Shown here one piece after another: positions 10,736-23,013 of a stretch of DNA of 64,000 nucleotides. A program made the position numbers and the translations under genes. The DNA is taken from positions 6,935,501 through 6,999,500 of the forward strand of contig JAULJL010000048.1 in assembly GCA_030761205.1 (NCBI GenBank), written 5' to 3'. This DNA is from Fremontodendron californicum (taxonomy: Eukaryota > Streptophyta > Magnoliopsida > Malvales > Malvaceae). The notes beneath the pieces were generated by a model. It did no database searches, was not told where the DNA came from, and saw only the letters and a program-made list of their open reading frames with translations. How positions within the stretch are numbered: position 1 is the first letter of the stretch; every line of letters begins with the position of its first letter.

Positions 10736-12124
10736 TCAAATTCTCTTAATGGAATCCATATATGCTCCTGAAATTGCTAGTCTCAGTTTTAGAAGGAATT
10801 TATTTTCACAATCACTAATCGAAGATGCAGTAGGCAAAGCCTTAGCGATGAGAACAAAATTCTCTCCATTTCCAACATCAATTTCATATAACTCAGTGAA
10901 AACCTCCTGTAAATCATGTATAAACGTCTCGTAGAACGACTTACTTGGAGGGATCACATTAATAACAAAAATTCCTGATTCACAAAGAATTGATCTAGCA
11001 GCCAAGAGAACATCCTTCCTGACAAATTCCAATGGGGGAGCACTAACACCATTTCTCGGATTACCAGAATCCAAATCAACCATAATAACATCAAACTGAG
11101 GATCAATATGACCAACTCCTTCACGACCACCATCACCATGTGCAAGTTTCTCCATAAGTTCCATACCATCTCTGACGCAAACCCGAATCAAATCTCCATC
11201 CTCCAATCCAAAGTACTTCCGTGCTATTCTTAACACCTCCTCATCAACCTCAACACCAACAACCTGAAAGCTTAATTGTGTTTTCAAAAACCCAATTAGA
11301 GCACCACCTCCAACTCCAAGACACAAAGCTTTAGGTCTTAACCCAGCTTGAACACGCTCTTCAATCCACGAGCCAATCAAAGCAAGGCTAGCCACCATTG
11401 GCACCAAATAAACATGCACCAAAACCCCTAAATCAGGGCTAAACTCTGTATCATTGCCTCCTATTTCTACTGAATCCAAACAAGAAACCTTCTGGGGCAC
11501 AATTCGAATCTCCGTTTGAACCAAATTAGGCATCCTTTTAAACCTTAATCTCCTCCTAAATTCCCTTCCTTGATTAGTAGCCTCTATCTCAACATCTTCA
11601 ACAAGCATTTCACCAACAAAATTCCCAATACATTTCTCTAAAACTAAGCTAGAAATTATATTATCTTCATAACTCAAAAAGGGTACTACCAAGTTTCCAT
11701 TCTTAAAGTAACTTTTAGGAGATAAAGCAATTACCAGTGGCTTTAGCGTCATTTCGAGGTTGTTTAGGGAATCGGAATCGATCGAACGGCGGTAGATGGA
11801 AGGTGAACTAGGGCCATTGATGATAGGTTGTTGTCCGATTAATATGAGGCGTTGGATGTTAGGGGATGTGAGGAGGAGTTGGAGGTGGCCGGACTCGGTC
11901 GAGAAGAGCCAGTCGAACTCGCGGTGTTTGGGGACGATCATGGCGGCGACAATGGGAGCGGGAGGTGAAGAGGAGGAGGAGGGGTGGATGGGTGAGTCGA
12001 GGATGGCGATTCGAATGAGTGGGGAAGAGAAGGAGGGATTGAGAGTGGGATTGGGGTTGGGGATGGTGAAGGAGAGGAAGCGGGAGGGATGTAAGGTTTC
12101 GAAGATGGAAATGTCTACGGCCAT
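10736..12124 (-). CDS. METTL13-like (spermidine-synthase-fold) methyltransferase
   Basis: A single-exon protein of 462 residues that I read as an S-adenosyl-methionine-dependent methyltransferase related to the C-terminal half of METTL13/eEF1A-methyltransferase proteins, a spermidine-synthase-like Rossmann fold. Visible motifs: the cofactor-binding glycine loop LGVGGGALIGFL (269-280), the acidic strand VEVDEE (291-296), RDGMELM (318-324) and DVIMVDLDS (345-353). The first 230 residues are less conserved, with a Ser/Pro stretch near 48-56. The start at 12124 is the first ATG in frame and gives a complete domain. A TATATAA-like box lies at 12217-12226, about 95 bp upstream. By family the likely substrate is a protein such as an elongation factor; this is inference. 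It is the only clearly intact host gene in the window. It could also be annotated simply as a spermidine synthase-like protein. Confidence 0.85.
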   Translation of the reverse strand: MAVDISIFETLHPSRFLSFTIPNPNPTLNPSFSSPLIRIAILDSPIHPSSSSSPPAPIVAAMIVPKHREFDWLFSTESGHLQLLLTSPNIQRLILIGQQPIINGPSSPSIYRRSIDSDSLNNLEMTLKPLVIALSPKSYFKNGNLVVPFLSYEDNIISSLVLEKCIGNFVGEMLVEDVEIEATNQGREFRRRLRFKRMPNLVQTEIRIVPQKVSCLDSVEIGGNDTEFSPDLGVLVHVYLVPMVASLALIGSWIEERVQAGLRPKALCLGVGGGALIGFLKTQLSFQVVGVEVDEEVLRIARKYFGLEDGDLIRVCVRDGMELMEKLAHGDGGREGVGHIDPQFDVIMVDLDSGNPRNGVSAPPLEFVRKDVLLAARSILCESGIFVINVIPPSKSFYETFIHDLQEVFTELYEIDVGNGENFVLIAKALPTASSISDCENKFLLKLRLAISGAYMDSIKRI

Positions 12125-12216
12125 TTTTTTAGATGTTTGGGCTTTTGCAGTGGCTTCAACTTTTCGGATTTGTTATATGGAATCGCTCAAAACTAGAATG
12201 CGATGTTATTGAATTC

Positions 12217-12226
12217 GCTATATAAA
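12217..12226 (-). promoter_or_regulatory. Candidate TATA box of the methyltransferase gene
   Basis: On the minus strand the sequence reads TTTATATAGC, roughly 95 bp before the start codon, a usual spacing for a plant gene with a short 5' leader. Confidence 0.4.
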
Positions 12227-12239
12227 TTGCAATGTTAGA

Positions 12240-15200
12240 CTTTTTGTAAAAGTTTTTTAAAATTAAATTTTTTTTTTTTTACAAAATTAAAATTAAAATC
12301 ATCCGAATTTTTGAAATTTGAAAGAGAAAATTTAGAAGGTTTAAATTCTTTTTTAAATTTCACTTCTAGAGCTGGAATGTTTAAAATTCTTTGGTTTTTT
12401 TTAACAAGATATTAACATTTATTATTTTTTTTTTATGCAAGTTTTAATTTTTTTTCAATTCTGACTATGAAAATTCATTGCAATTTTTATATATATATAT
12501 ATTTTTTATTTTTCATATTAATAAGTAATATCTATTCATTTTTACAAATCTAATGATACTCATATTGCATATTTCTTTTATTTTATCTTTAATATTATTT
12601 TATCTCTATTATAATTATTTATTTACCTTATCAAATTTCAATATTCAAAATTTTTTTCTAAAAAATATTTATCCAAATAATACAATTATAAATTCTAGTA
12701 TTTTGAAGTGATGATTTTTAAAATGCTAGGCATTTCAAAAAAATTTAAAATTTCTCATCTAAACGCACTTTTAGGAATGTAAATAAGATATTTATGTTCA
12801 CAAGTTATTCGTGTTTGGCTTGAAAAAAATTTAAATTCGGTTTGATCATTGTCGAGTCGGACTCAAGCTCAAATTATTGAGCAAGTCAAATTCGAGTATC
12901 CTAATGTCCAACTCTAGCAGCTCCCAAGGCTAATCGACTTTTTTTTTAATCAGTATTAAAAAAAAAAATCTCAATTCGAACTCAAATTCGAGCACAAATA
13001 ATCGCATTTAAAGTCGAAGATGAGAATCGAACTCGTTTTTTACTAGGTAAACGAGTCTAATCGAGCGAGATCGAGCAGTTCGATTTTTATCTCGAATTGA
13101 ATTTGAACTTTAAAAATGAAACTCGATCGAACTTGAGCCGAGTTTTAAGCCTTAAGTTTCGAATTGAGCTCGAACTTCTTATTACTTGAGCTCGACTCCA
13201 GAACACATCTAGGCCCCTTCATTAAAGATCAATTTGGATGAATGAGATGAGATTAAAAACAACCGTTGTGATAAAATTAAAATAAATAATAAAAAAATAT
13301 TATGTTTCATAAAAATAGCGATGACAGTAAATTAAAAATAAAAATTTATCGTAAAGAACATTAATATAATATTAATATAAAAATATAGTATTAAATTATT
13401 TTCAAGTATATTTTAATATTATTTAATCAATATTTAAAATCTTGAAATTTTATTATGTTTTTAAGTTGAAGGTATTTTAGGAAAAACATTAATTAATTAA
13501 GGGTACAATTGGAAGAAAAAAATGAGTATGAATGAAGTTATTTTTTAAAATTTATTAAAGGTGATAGAACGAGGATTTCGTTTGTAAAAAGGTTTTCAAA
13601 ATTTTATTATTTTTATATTTATATTTATAAAACTTTTAATAGATAATTTTAATTTTATCCTAATTTTTTATCTTTATCTTTATCTTTATTTTATTCTTTT
13701 TTCATTTTTCCTTACTTCTTATGTTAAACTGTTGTAGATTTTATTCAATAGAAAATTAAAATTTTTATGTTGACTTTTTTTCTAAATTTTCCTTACTCAT
13801 TGATGGAATTTAAAAAATATTTCTTCACCTAAGATTTTCAAGATATTTGTCATTTATAATTTTTTAAAGATTCTATTATGTCATTTACACGTTGGTAGAA
13901 TTTTTATTACTTGTATAATTAAATGAATATCACCAAAAAAAATATAGTGATGCAATTTTTAATTTATTTAAAATTCAATTTCTTTTTATTTTATTTATTC
14001 TTATATCAATTTATTTAAAAATTTTATATTTTTCTTTATTATTATTGAAATTAACTCATGTGTTAGTATAATTATTGGAGGTCTCGCAGCAATTTGATGA
14101 AGGCCACTATATTATTCCTTACTTTTAAATTTTTCTTTGAAAATATCACTATGATGAATTTCCTCATTTCAAATTTTTTTTTTCTTTTTTTATTTATTTT
14201 TCCATATCACCTTCTTTAAGATCTTTTAATTTTATTTTTCTATATTTCTTTTTATTATTATTGAAATCAACTCATGTGTTGGAATAATTCTTAGAGCTCT
14301 CCCAACAATTTGATGAAGGCCACTATATTATTCCTCACTTTAAAAATTTCTTTGAAAAAATCACTATGATGAATTTTCTAAAAATTTATAATTGGATAAT
14401 TTTCAAAATTTATTTTATTATGATTATCATTTTTCCCCCAATTTTTCTCTCTTCAACACTCTAAAGTATTGAACTAAAAAAAAAAAAAAAAAAAGCCACT
14501 TATCAAGATCTTAAGAGCTAAGTGACAAGCAAAAAAAATGAGAATAATGTGGGTATTATAGTAATTTAATGTGTAATTAAAAGAGTCAAGTGGCAAGAAA
14601 AAAAACAGGAATAATGAGGGTATTATAGTAATTTAATGTGTACTTAATTTTTATATATAACTAGAATGATACCTTGCTAAGAATGTTTTTTTTTTTATAT
14701 AAATATTTATTGAAAAAAATAATTAATTGAATAATAATATAAATTAATATTAATATTTATTAAAAATACTAATATTAATAATAAACCAAGATAATTGTTT
14801 TAAAATATTAAAAATAGTAATATTAACTTATTCAAATAATTATTGGTAGGATTTTTATTTGCTTGTATAATTAAAATGTATATGATGCAAAATAATATAT
14901 AATGATGCAATTCCTAAATTATTCAAAATTAATTTTTATTTTATTTCTTATTTCACTTATTTAATATTTTCATTTTTCTATGTTCCTCATTATATTTTTT
15001 TTTGAAGTTAACCCACTTTATTAGGTCTCGTTTTAAAAATTTTGTTTAGAAAAATGTCTTATAAATTTCCTAAAAATTTCAATTGTTGAGAAATTTTCAA
15101 CAATCATTTTTATTATAATTATTATTTAAAAATAAGTAATTTCATTAATTTAACTTGAAAGGCACAAAATCAAACATAATAAATAATAATAAAATTAAAT

Positions 15201-15843
15201 TAAATTAAAGGTATAAATTATATCTTTGAAATGGTGTAGCTCTTTTTATTTTATACCAAGTTGGGACTATATTTATTAATCTATAGACTTTTGTTGGGTC
15301 AACACAACAAATCTACATTGCCTGCAATGAAGAGGCTCGCTTCCCTTCCCTTCCCCCCCATTTTTTTTTCTTCTTTTCTTCCCCATAACATTACATTTTT
15401 TTCATCATTTTTTTCTTTTCTTTTCTTTTCATTTCTTCGTTCTCTCTCTCTCTCTCTCTCTCTCACAAAATCCTTCTCTCTAGACCAAAATCCTCTCTCA
15501 CTAAAAAGACAATCGACCACCATAAAAACCCAAATTTTGATGTCAGATTGCCATGTTGACCGTGCACGCAATCGACGATTGCTAGTCGCTAACATTTGTT
15601 CTATCCCAAAATACACCCAAATATTCCTCTCTTCCTTCTATTTCCTTTTCTCCAATTATTTTTTCAAAACACGCTTAGGTTGACCTATATCTAGATTTCA
15701 AACTAACGACCTCCATCTTCAAAACTCCATCCTCCGTCGCTCCTAATAACCCAACTTTTTGGTGTGTTTGTACTCTCCTCATGACCTTTCTTTCTTCCTA
15801 TATATTTTCAAGTCTCGAAACCTCATCGCCATTGTGAATTGCC
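12240..15843. other. AT-rich intergenic DNA with degenerate repeats
   Basis: No gene found. About 12780-13205 is a degenerate dispersed repeat rich in TCGAGC/GCTCGA motifs. About 14040-14170 and 14253-14385 are diverged direct repeats of each other (shared CAATTTGATGAAGGCCACTA), and a short pair near 14540 and 14606 shares GGGTATTATAGTAATTTAAT. A CT microsatellite lies at about 15440-15465 among polypyrimidine tracts. The open frames around 15261-15683 come from that low-complexity sequence. Confidence 0.45.
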
Positions 15844-15851
15844 ATTACAGC

Positions 15852-16760
15852 TAGGGGTGAGCGTTCGATCGAGTCGAGTCGAGTGAAAAAAATTCGAATT
15901 AGTCGAGTTGACGAGTCCTATTTTGTCAACCAAACTCAATTTGAAATTTTAGCGAATCGAGTCGAGTTAAAACAAATTCGAGTCGAGTCAAATAATTTAT
16001 TCGAGTTAAAGTGTTATCTTGTAAATGTTGATTGAGTAGATCATGTTACTGTTATCTTGTAAATGCATGTATATCTATAATTTTGAAATTTAGTTCTCTG
16101 CAATTACAAATATATATTTTTTGTGTTCTATCTTTTCTTATAAATATAACTATCAAAAACCTGCCATACTAAATAAATAGCCTACTATTGACCTTTAAGA
16201 AAAGAGAATTCATTATCTTTTGAATTTCATCGTTTGGTTAGCTTGGCAATGTGCATGATATCAACCAAAAGCTTCGATCTTTAACTGAATGAAGTATTGA
16301 GTGGTAGCTTTCCCTTTTTGAAACCCAAAAAATTCAATGTAAACTTTCAATCTAGACCTATCAATTTCAAAAGGAAAAAAAAAAAAACATTAAGACAATA
16401 AGTATGCAGTCAACAGCTCATGTGGATTTATTTTTCTCCTGAATGGTGACAAACAACAAAAATAAATGACCCAACAAAAATGGGCTAAAGAGTAAAAAGG
16501 GAAGACGAAATAAGGAAAACGCAAAACCCAAGCTTAGTATCAAACTCAAATGAGTAAAACGACGTCGTATAGAAATGTCTTATTCGGATTTTCGAGTTAT
16601 TCGAGTTGTATAAATCAAATCCTAACTAAACTATATAACTCAAATTACTTAGTCGAGTTGATCCGAAAATCCGAATAACTCTAATAAACCGAACTATTTA
16701 ATTTAAAATTTGAATTTTTTTTCGGTTTTTTCGAGTCGAGTCGAATTTTGCTCACCCCTA
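15852..16760. mobile_element. hAT-type non-autonomous element (TAGGGGTGAGC ends)
   Basis: A 909-bp element with inverted ends TAGGGGTGAGCGTTCGATCG and (reverse complement) TAGGGGTGAGCAAAATTCGA. Both ends continue into GAGTCGAGTCGA repeats. A perfect 8-bp direct repeat ATTACAGC flanks it (15844-15851 and 16761-16768). No transposase. The ends and the 8-bp duplication fit hAT. Confidence 0.85.
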
Positions 16761-16768
16761 ATTACAGC

Positions 16769-17853
16769 TACCGACAATGGTGGCCTTTCCCTTTCCCATT
16801 CCCCCCCTTTTTTTCTTTCTTTCTTCGTCATCTTTCTAAAACCAAAGAGAATCCTTATGGAAACCCTTTTAAGCTTAAAAATTAACCCAAAATCGAAACC
16901 CCCTTTTCACCCCTTTTCTCTCTTTTTATTTTTTATTTTTTTTATGCTGACTTTTTCTTGATTCTAATATTTTTTATTCTTGTTGTTGTTGTTTTTTTTT
17001 TGTTGGTTCCCTATGGAATCTAAGGTTTTCTTTTGGTTTTTTCTTTATTATTTTTGAATTTTAGTTGTCTATTGTTTGATTGACCTGGTAGCTTGTGATT
17101 TTATTTTTATTTTTTTGGAATATAATAAAATCTAAAAAAATTTAGAATCTAGGAGTATTGTTTATTTTTCAATTTTTAAATATAAAAAATTCAAAAAAAA
17201 TTCCAATTTAGGGTGTTTTGTCTTTTTTTTTTTATTTTTATGTATTCTTGTTATTTGTTTGTTGGTTAAGATGAAGGTTTGTGTTAATTAATTTTTTTTG
17301 TTTTTTGATAGATTATTTTATTTTTAATATTTATTATCAGCAAATAGATTAGTAAATTTTTTATAGTAAATAGAAGTCATCGTTTTAGCCTTCATGAAGT
17401 AAAATAATATTAATGTACCACGTGTCAACATTTAGTAAATTAAATAGCAACAAAAGAGAAGGATGTGCATTGTACATTAAAGGTATCTAACATATATATA
17501 ATATTGACTACAAATTTACTATGATCATTTAGTTGGTCAAGACTTTTTTTTTTGGACAATGAAGAAATTATATAAAATGTTTAAAGGATAATGAAGGATT
17601 TTCAAATGTAACAATTGAAAAAAAAAGAAAAAAGAAATGGATAAAAGGTTCGGGAGAGAGGGGAACAAAAGAAAAGGGAGAAAGATGGTAATGAAGAAAA
17701 GAGAGCAAGTGGAGTGAGGGAAAAAGAGAGAGAAAATGAAAAAAAGAAAGGGATGAAAGAGAAAGATCAGGGCTGTATGATTGGGAGATTTTCACGCAAA
17801 GGAGAAGAGATGGGGGATGAAAGGATAAAGGGAGATAAAGAAAGCAGGGCAGG
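16769..17853. other. Low-complexity intergenic DNA
   Basis: Polypyrimidine-rich then AT-rich sequence, turning into a purine-rich stretch at 17640-17850. I see no gene. Confidence 0.4.
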
Positions 17854-17861
17854 ATTTCGAT

Positions 17862-18892
17862 TAGACCTATCTAAAGGTTGGGTTATCCTTTTAAACCTGA
17901 AGGTCCGTCCGATATTTGGGAGGGCTTGAAAAAAAATGTTAAGTCCGAAAAATGAGTCTGGCAAAATAAAAAACTCATTTTCTAAATAGGTCGGCCTTTG
18001 GGCAGAGAAGTTTAAGCCCGGACTGACCCGACTTGAATAGTATATTTTTACATAACAATTATATTTTATAATATAATTATATATATTATTATAATACTTA
18101 TAATTTTGTTTTCAAATAAATAATAATTCTCTCACCCTGTCTCTCAGTAAAAAAGTAAACTCACCTCTGAAATCTGAAATACGTATCTCTCAAATAAATA
18201 ATAAGTCTCTCACCCCGTCACCAGGTAAAAAAGTAAACTCACCTCTCAACCTTAAATTCTCCTAACTCGTTTCACTCTCTTCTCATTTTTGCAAGCCTAA
18301 CAGCCGAGCCCTAAACTCACCATTCCCCTAAATTATCTTACTTTTCCCTTTCTCTAACACTAAAAAAAAAAACTCATTTCACTATCTTCTCCTCTCCAAT
18401 TTGCTTGGATTTGCAAACCTCATTCCCTTATTTGTGTAAGTTCCATTTTCTTTCCTTTTTTTATTTTTTATTTTTAACTTGGATTTTGCTTAAGTTTTCA
18501 CACATGAGTCTAAAATTCTGTTCATTTAGTTTTATCTTATCTAGTCAATATTATAATTAAGTTGTGTCTCACCATAGCTTGATTTTAGATGAACTCTTGT
18601 TTGAGATATTCAATCCAGAGGGCTGGATTTGTGATGGTATCTTCTGTTTAACAACAATTAAAAAGTGTAACTATTTGTTTAATCCAATTGTGATTAAATA
18701 TATTATTGATTTGTTTAATCCAATCGAAATGTATGACTAACCCATTGGCCATTGGTACCCGGGTCGGGACTGGGTACCCCTTTGGTAATTAGGGTCGGGC
18801 TTGGTCACATAATGCTGCCCATATTTTGGGCCAGGACTATCTAGATATAAATGGTATAGTATTCTGTCTGAGCTCGGCCATTGACATGTCTA
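17862..18892. mobile_element. Degenerate hAT-like non-autonomous element
   Basis: About 1.03 kb between TAGACCTATCTAAAGG and the reverse complement of its right end, TAGACATGTCAATGG. The flanks ATTTCGAT (17854-17861) and GTTTTGAT (18893-18900) agree at 6 of 8 positions. Subterminal GGGC/GCCC-type motifs are present at both ends. An internal direct repeat of about 70 bp is visible at 18118-18250. No coding capacity. Confidence 0.55.
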
Positions 18893-18900
18893 GTTTTGAT

Positions 18901-20222
18901 CTCCTCGTTCACATTGATCTGGTGGTTGTCGGGGTGGATCAACTCCCCTATACCCAAAGCACCATTTAAGTTTTCGATTGGCAAGGTAAAAAATGAAAAA
19001 ACTAAAAAAGAAAAGGGAAGAGAAAAAAAGGAAACGGAAAAAGTTTGAATTATTTGATTTTGTTGTTTGCATGTTTTTTTTATTTGCTTGAACTTTTTTC
19101 TAATTTTGGTGAGGAAGGGACTACAATAGCAAATCTATCTCTGTTGTCAAATCGGATGCTCATTAGAGGAGAATTGAAAAAAAAGAAGGAATTTTTTCTT
19201 TTTATTTTTTTGGGTGGAGGGAGAAAAAAAGAGAGAGCATTGGAGGGGCGTGAGTCGGGGCTTGCCACGACCACATTACGTTCCTCAAATCAAAAGTAGC
19301 AATGAAGTTTTTGGCACCAACCTTGGTAGAAAAAAGGTAAAATGTTATCGTTTGAATTTTTTTTGTTGGTATTGATATTTTTTTTTTGGAGTTTCTTTAT
19401 ATTATAATGAAATTTAGTTTGTATTTATTTAGAATTAAATTTGTAGATCTATGTATTTATTGAAGGGAATACATCCATATCCATATAGACATGTAATTCT
19501 GGATTCAATTGATCAATAGAGTTTATATTTACAGGGTTCTTTTTATCAGTGGACCTGAAATATGGTCTTAGAATCCAAAAAGACAAGGTTTGGTTCATTT
19601 TATTTTATAAATATTTCTTAGAAGCAATGCATCCTTTATTCTCTTAATAAATTACTTGTTCTTACATTTAATAATAAAATTTATATTGTACGTTTCTCTT
19701 GTCATTGAGGTTGTTGGAAACACACTGACTTGTAGTTGATGAGTTTTGTGCCATGTGGAGGTCCAAAGCTAGTTGAAACTTCTTTAGCATCTTCTTCAAA
19801 TAGGTGTTCTAGTAGTTTTATATTATTATTTGTTCTTTGTGATATGTATAAGCTATGATTGCCAAGCTATTATATATTAAGAATTTTTAAGTCAGGAAAT
19901 TTTTTTTACTTTGTTAATTTCTCTAGCCAAGCTTTTCAATTTGCATACTATATAGCAAATTTGAAATTCTTTTGATGTTTTGAACTCTTTCTTGATTTTG
20001 ATATATCTTAGTTGTGAATGTTGGATGCTCTGAACTGCTTAGCATTGAGTTCGATGCTTCTAGAAGCATCAAGTATGTATGTGCAGCAAGAGTAAAAACT
20101 TTAAATAAGTATGTGTGTGTGTCTATATATATACATATATAAGGTAATAAAAATAAATTAACATATTTATTGAGAAGAATTGAATTTCTTTGAAACACTT
20201 TGATTTAGAAGTGACAGAAATT
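18901..20222. other. Intergenic DNA, no gene recognised
   Basis: Mixed low-complexity and AT-rich sequence. Open frames near 19045-19299 and 19923-20198 show no recognisable protein motif. Confidence 0.4.
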
Positions 20223-20664
20223 ACGAAATTTATATATGTATATATTATGTCATTTTTATTAAGAAGTTTTTAGTTGTGATTTATTTGTTTTGTTAGAAAA
20301 TATAAAATATGAATCTATATAATCCAATGCTAAAGACCTAAGTATCACATATTAGAGAGTTTGTGTAATGAATATTAAAAATTTAAAGTTTAAGGTACAA
20401 ACTAAATACTTAAAAAATAGTTTTAAGGAGACACTAATAATCTTTACGAAATTTATATATGTATATATTATGTCATTTTTATTAAGAAGTTTTTAGTTGT
20501 GATTTATTTGTTTTGTTAGAAAATATAAAATATGAATCTATATAATCCAATGCTAAAGACCTAAGTATCACATATTAGAGAGTTTGTGTAATGAATATTA
20601 AAAATTTAAAGTTTAAGGTACAAACTAAATACTTAAAAAATAGTTTTAAGGAGACACTAATAAT

Positions 20665-20668
<4 letters not shown>
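20223..20668. repeat. Recent 223-bp tandem duplication
   Basis: The 223-bp unit starting ACGAAATTTATATATG at 20223 is repeated, apparently without change, from 20446. The second copy runs directly into a TA microsatellite. Confidence 0.9.

Positions 20669-20723
<55 letters not shown>
20668..20723. repeat. TA microsatellite
   Basis: About 55 bp of TA dinucleotide repeat directly after the 223-bp tandem duplication. It produces the poly-Ile/Tyr segment of a spurious open frame. Confidence 0.9.
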
Positions 20724-20725
<2 letters not shown>

Positions 20726-23013
20726 CAAGAGCTTTGTGTGGCCCTTGGAACTTGGAGAAAAATAAAAGTTAGATCACTACAAGAGGACGGACTTTTATCG
20801 AAGGAATTTTTCGTTGGTAAAAGTCCGCATTCGATAGATAAAGCTGTTTACCGACAGAATTTTCGTTCAAAAAATTTCATCGGTAATACTTAAGTCGGTG
20901 ATACTATATCCATCGGGAATAAAAATTTCGTCAAAAGTATTACCGACGAAATTTTTTCGATAGAATATTTCATCGGTAATATTCATTAACAGACGGAACC
21001 TTCTATCAGTAAATGTAACTTACCCGACGGAATATTCCGTCGGTGATTAGTGTTTTGGATAAAATAAATAAAATTTTAATTTAATTTAATTTTTTAAAAT
21101 ATACCAAAATATATTATTATTTGTCATAAAAAATAAAATAAAATACATAATATTATAAATAAAGAAATATGTTTTAATAAATTACAATATTATTAAAAAA
21201 ATATAATCTTATTCAAATGTCCAAGTCGGCAGTACAAAATATACATAACTCGGTATTGATATCATCGGCATCACTATCTACGTCGCCACTGCTTGCAGCA
21301 TCACTGCCTCCGACACCACCACCTTCAGTAGCACTGACTCCTATACCACTGTCTCCGACAGCACTGACTCCAGTACCACTATCTCCGACAACACCCACTA
21401 TGGCAGCACTGACTCTAGTACCACTACCTCCGACAGCACCGACTCCGACAGCACTGGTTTCGATCCCGATTAATCCAGCTGCTAGCTGTGACTGCAGCAA
21501 AGGTGCGAACATCGTAGTCCATATAGTCATGAAATTCTCAATTCTCGCCATTTGCGTAAAGAGTTGCGAAACATCGGACCTCAATATATTATAGCTGTCC
21601 TCGGGCTGTGCTGCTGGCGGCTGCTGCGCAGTACTAAGACCACATATAGTGTAGCTAGCTGCATCTGAACTTTGCTGACTGCCAGGTATATCAAAAATTT
21701 GTCGATTCTTCGATCTTGTTCCAAACCCATAAACATGCGTCCACGTAGTCTTAATGCCCCCAATAGCATTAGACCAGGACTGAGGATCGAAATCTGGATA
21801 TGAAGATATTTCGTTCCCATATTTTTGCTGCAATGAGGCAGTATAGTTTTCCTACATTCACAAATATTTAAATATAAATAATTAATATGTAACACTATAA
21901 TGAATACATATATAAACAATTAAGTAATATAAAAAGTATTGATATAGTTAAATGCTTACACTAACAACTTTAGACTTATTGTCTACGTAAGCACCTTGAC
22001 TCTTTGCACGTTTATGGGTTTTGTTAAATAGTTCCAGGAAACTCACGTCGCGTTGCAACTTTGTGACTACAGATTAATAGAATTTTTGAAAATGATGTTA
22101 ATAAAAGAAAATATTCACATATTTTATAGAATAATAATTTTAAACAATAAATTGCAAAGAAAATAAATCTTACCATCCTGTGACCTGTAACTAGAAAAGT
22201 AACTGATCCTCCAGTGTGCTTCGTAATGCTTTCATCCTTCTCCGTGTTCCTATTACCCTTGGCCTTTTGGGACTTAATTTGTCAAGCATTAGTACTCCAG
22301 ACGCTGTCAATAAGTTGATCCCAAATATCGACTAGTATCCAATCACACTTGTAACCCTTGCAGTCTTCTATTCTCGTCGGCTGAAAGAAGGCCATGACAT
22401 TTTCCCTCTCATAATTCAACATGTCTTCGAATCGATCCTTGCATGTGGCCTCCCATATTCCTAACCAGTGGTGTTTGCTCGGGAGATCACTGGCATTTTC
22501 CCTACAATGAGATAGTACGAATTAATATATATACTATTAAACATAAGTAAATTATAATATGACTCTTAACCAAATCATACTTGAAATAAAGTCCATATAG
22601 AATGTTTCATGTCAGCAAATATCTTTGACCAAGTAGGCCACAGTCTGTTATAGTGTTGTTTGATCAATGAGGAAATGGTCGATTTTACACAACTCTCCAT
22701 GAAAGCCCTAAAATAAACGATATGTGTCAGCCAACAATAATTTATTTATTATTGAAAAATAGAATTATCATAATGTAATTAACTTACTTGTTTTGAACAA
22801 TATTAAGCCGAAACCTATCATCCGGATTACTCGGTGTCGATAATCATTTGGTCCGACCTCTATCCTTTTTTCTCTGCTCAGTGTGAGTACTGCGAGGCGG
22901 AGAAAGATGTGATGAAGGTACCTCTGACTCCTGCCCTGTGACATCATCCGTGAAATACGTCGGTGCTAGCTCATTGACGAAATACTGTGAAATGTCATCC
23001 AATGCTGGAGTAG

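Noticed and set aside
11796..12212. 138-codon Met/Gly/Glu-rich frame
   Set aside because: Antisense of the N-terminal part of the methyltransferase gene.
15261..15683. 140-codon Ser/Phe-rich frame and its complement
   Set aside because: Low-complexity polypyrimidine and CT microsatellite sequence, no recognisable domain.
21217..21594. 125-codon Thr/Pro-rich frame on the plus strand
   Set aside because: Antisense of the last exon of the CACTA TNPA-like gene, whose minus-strand reading fits the family.
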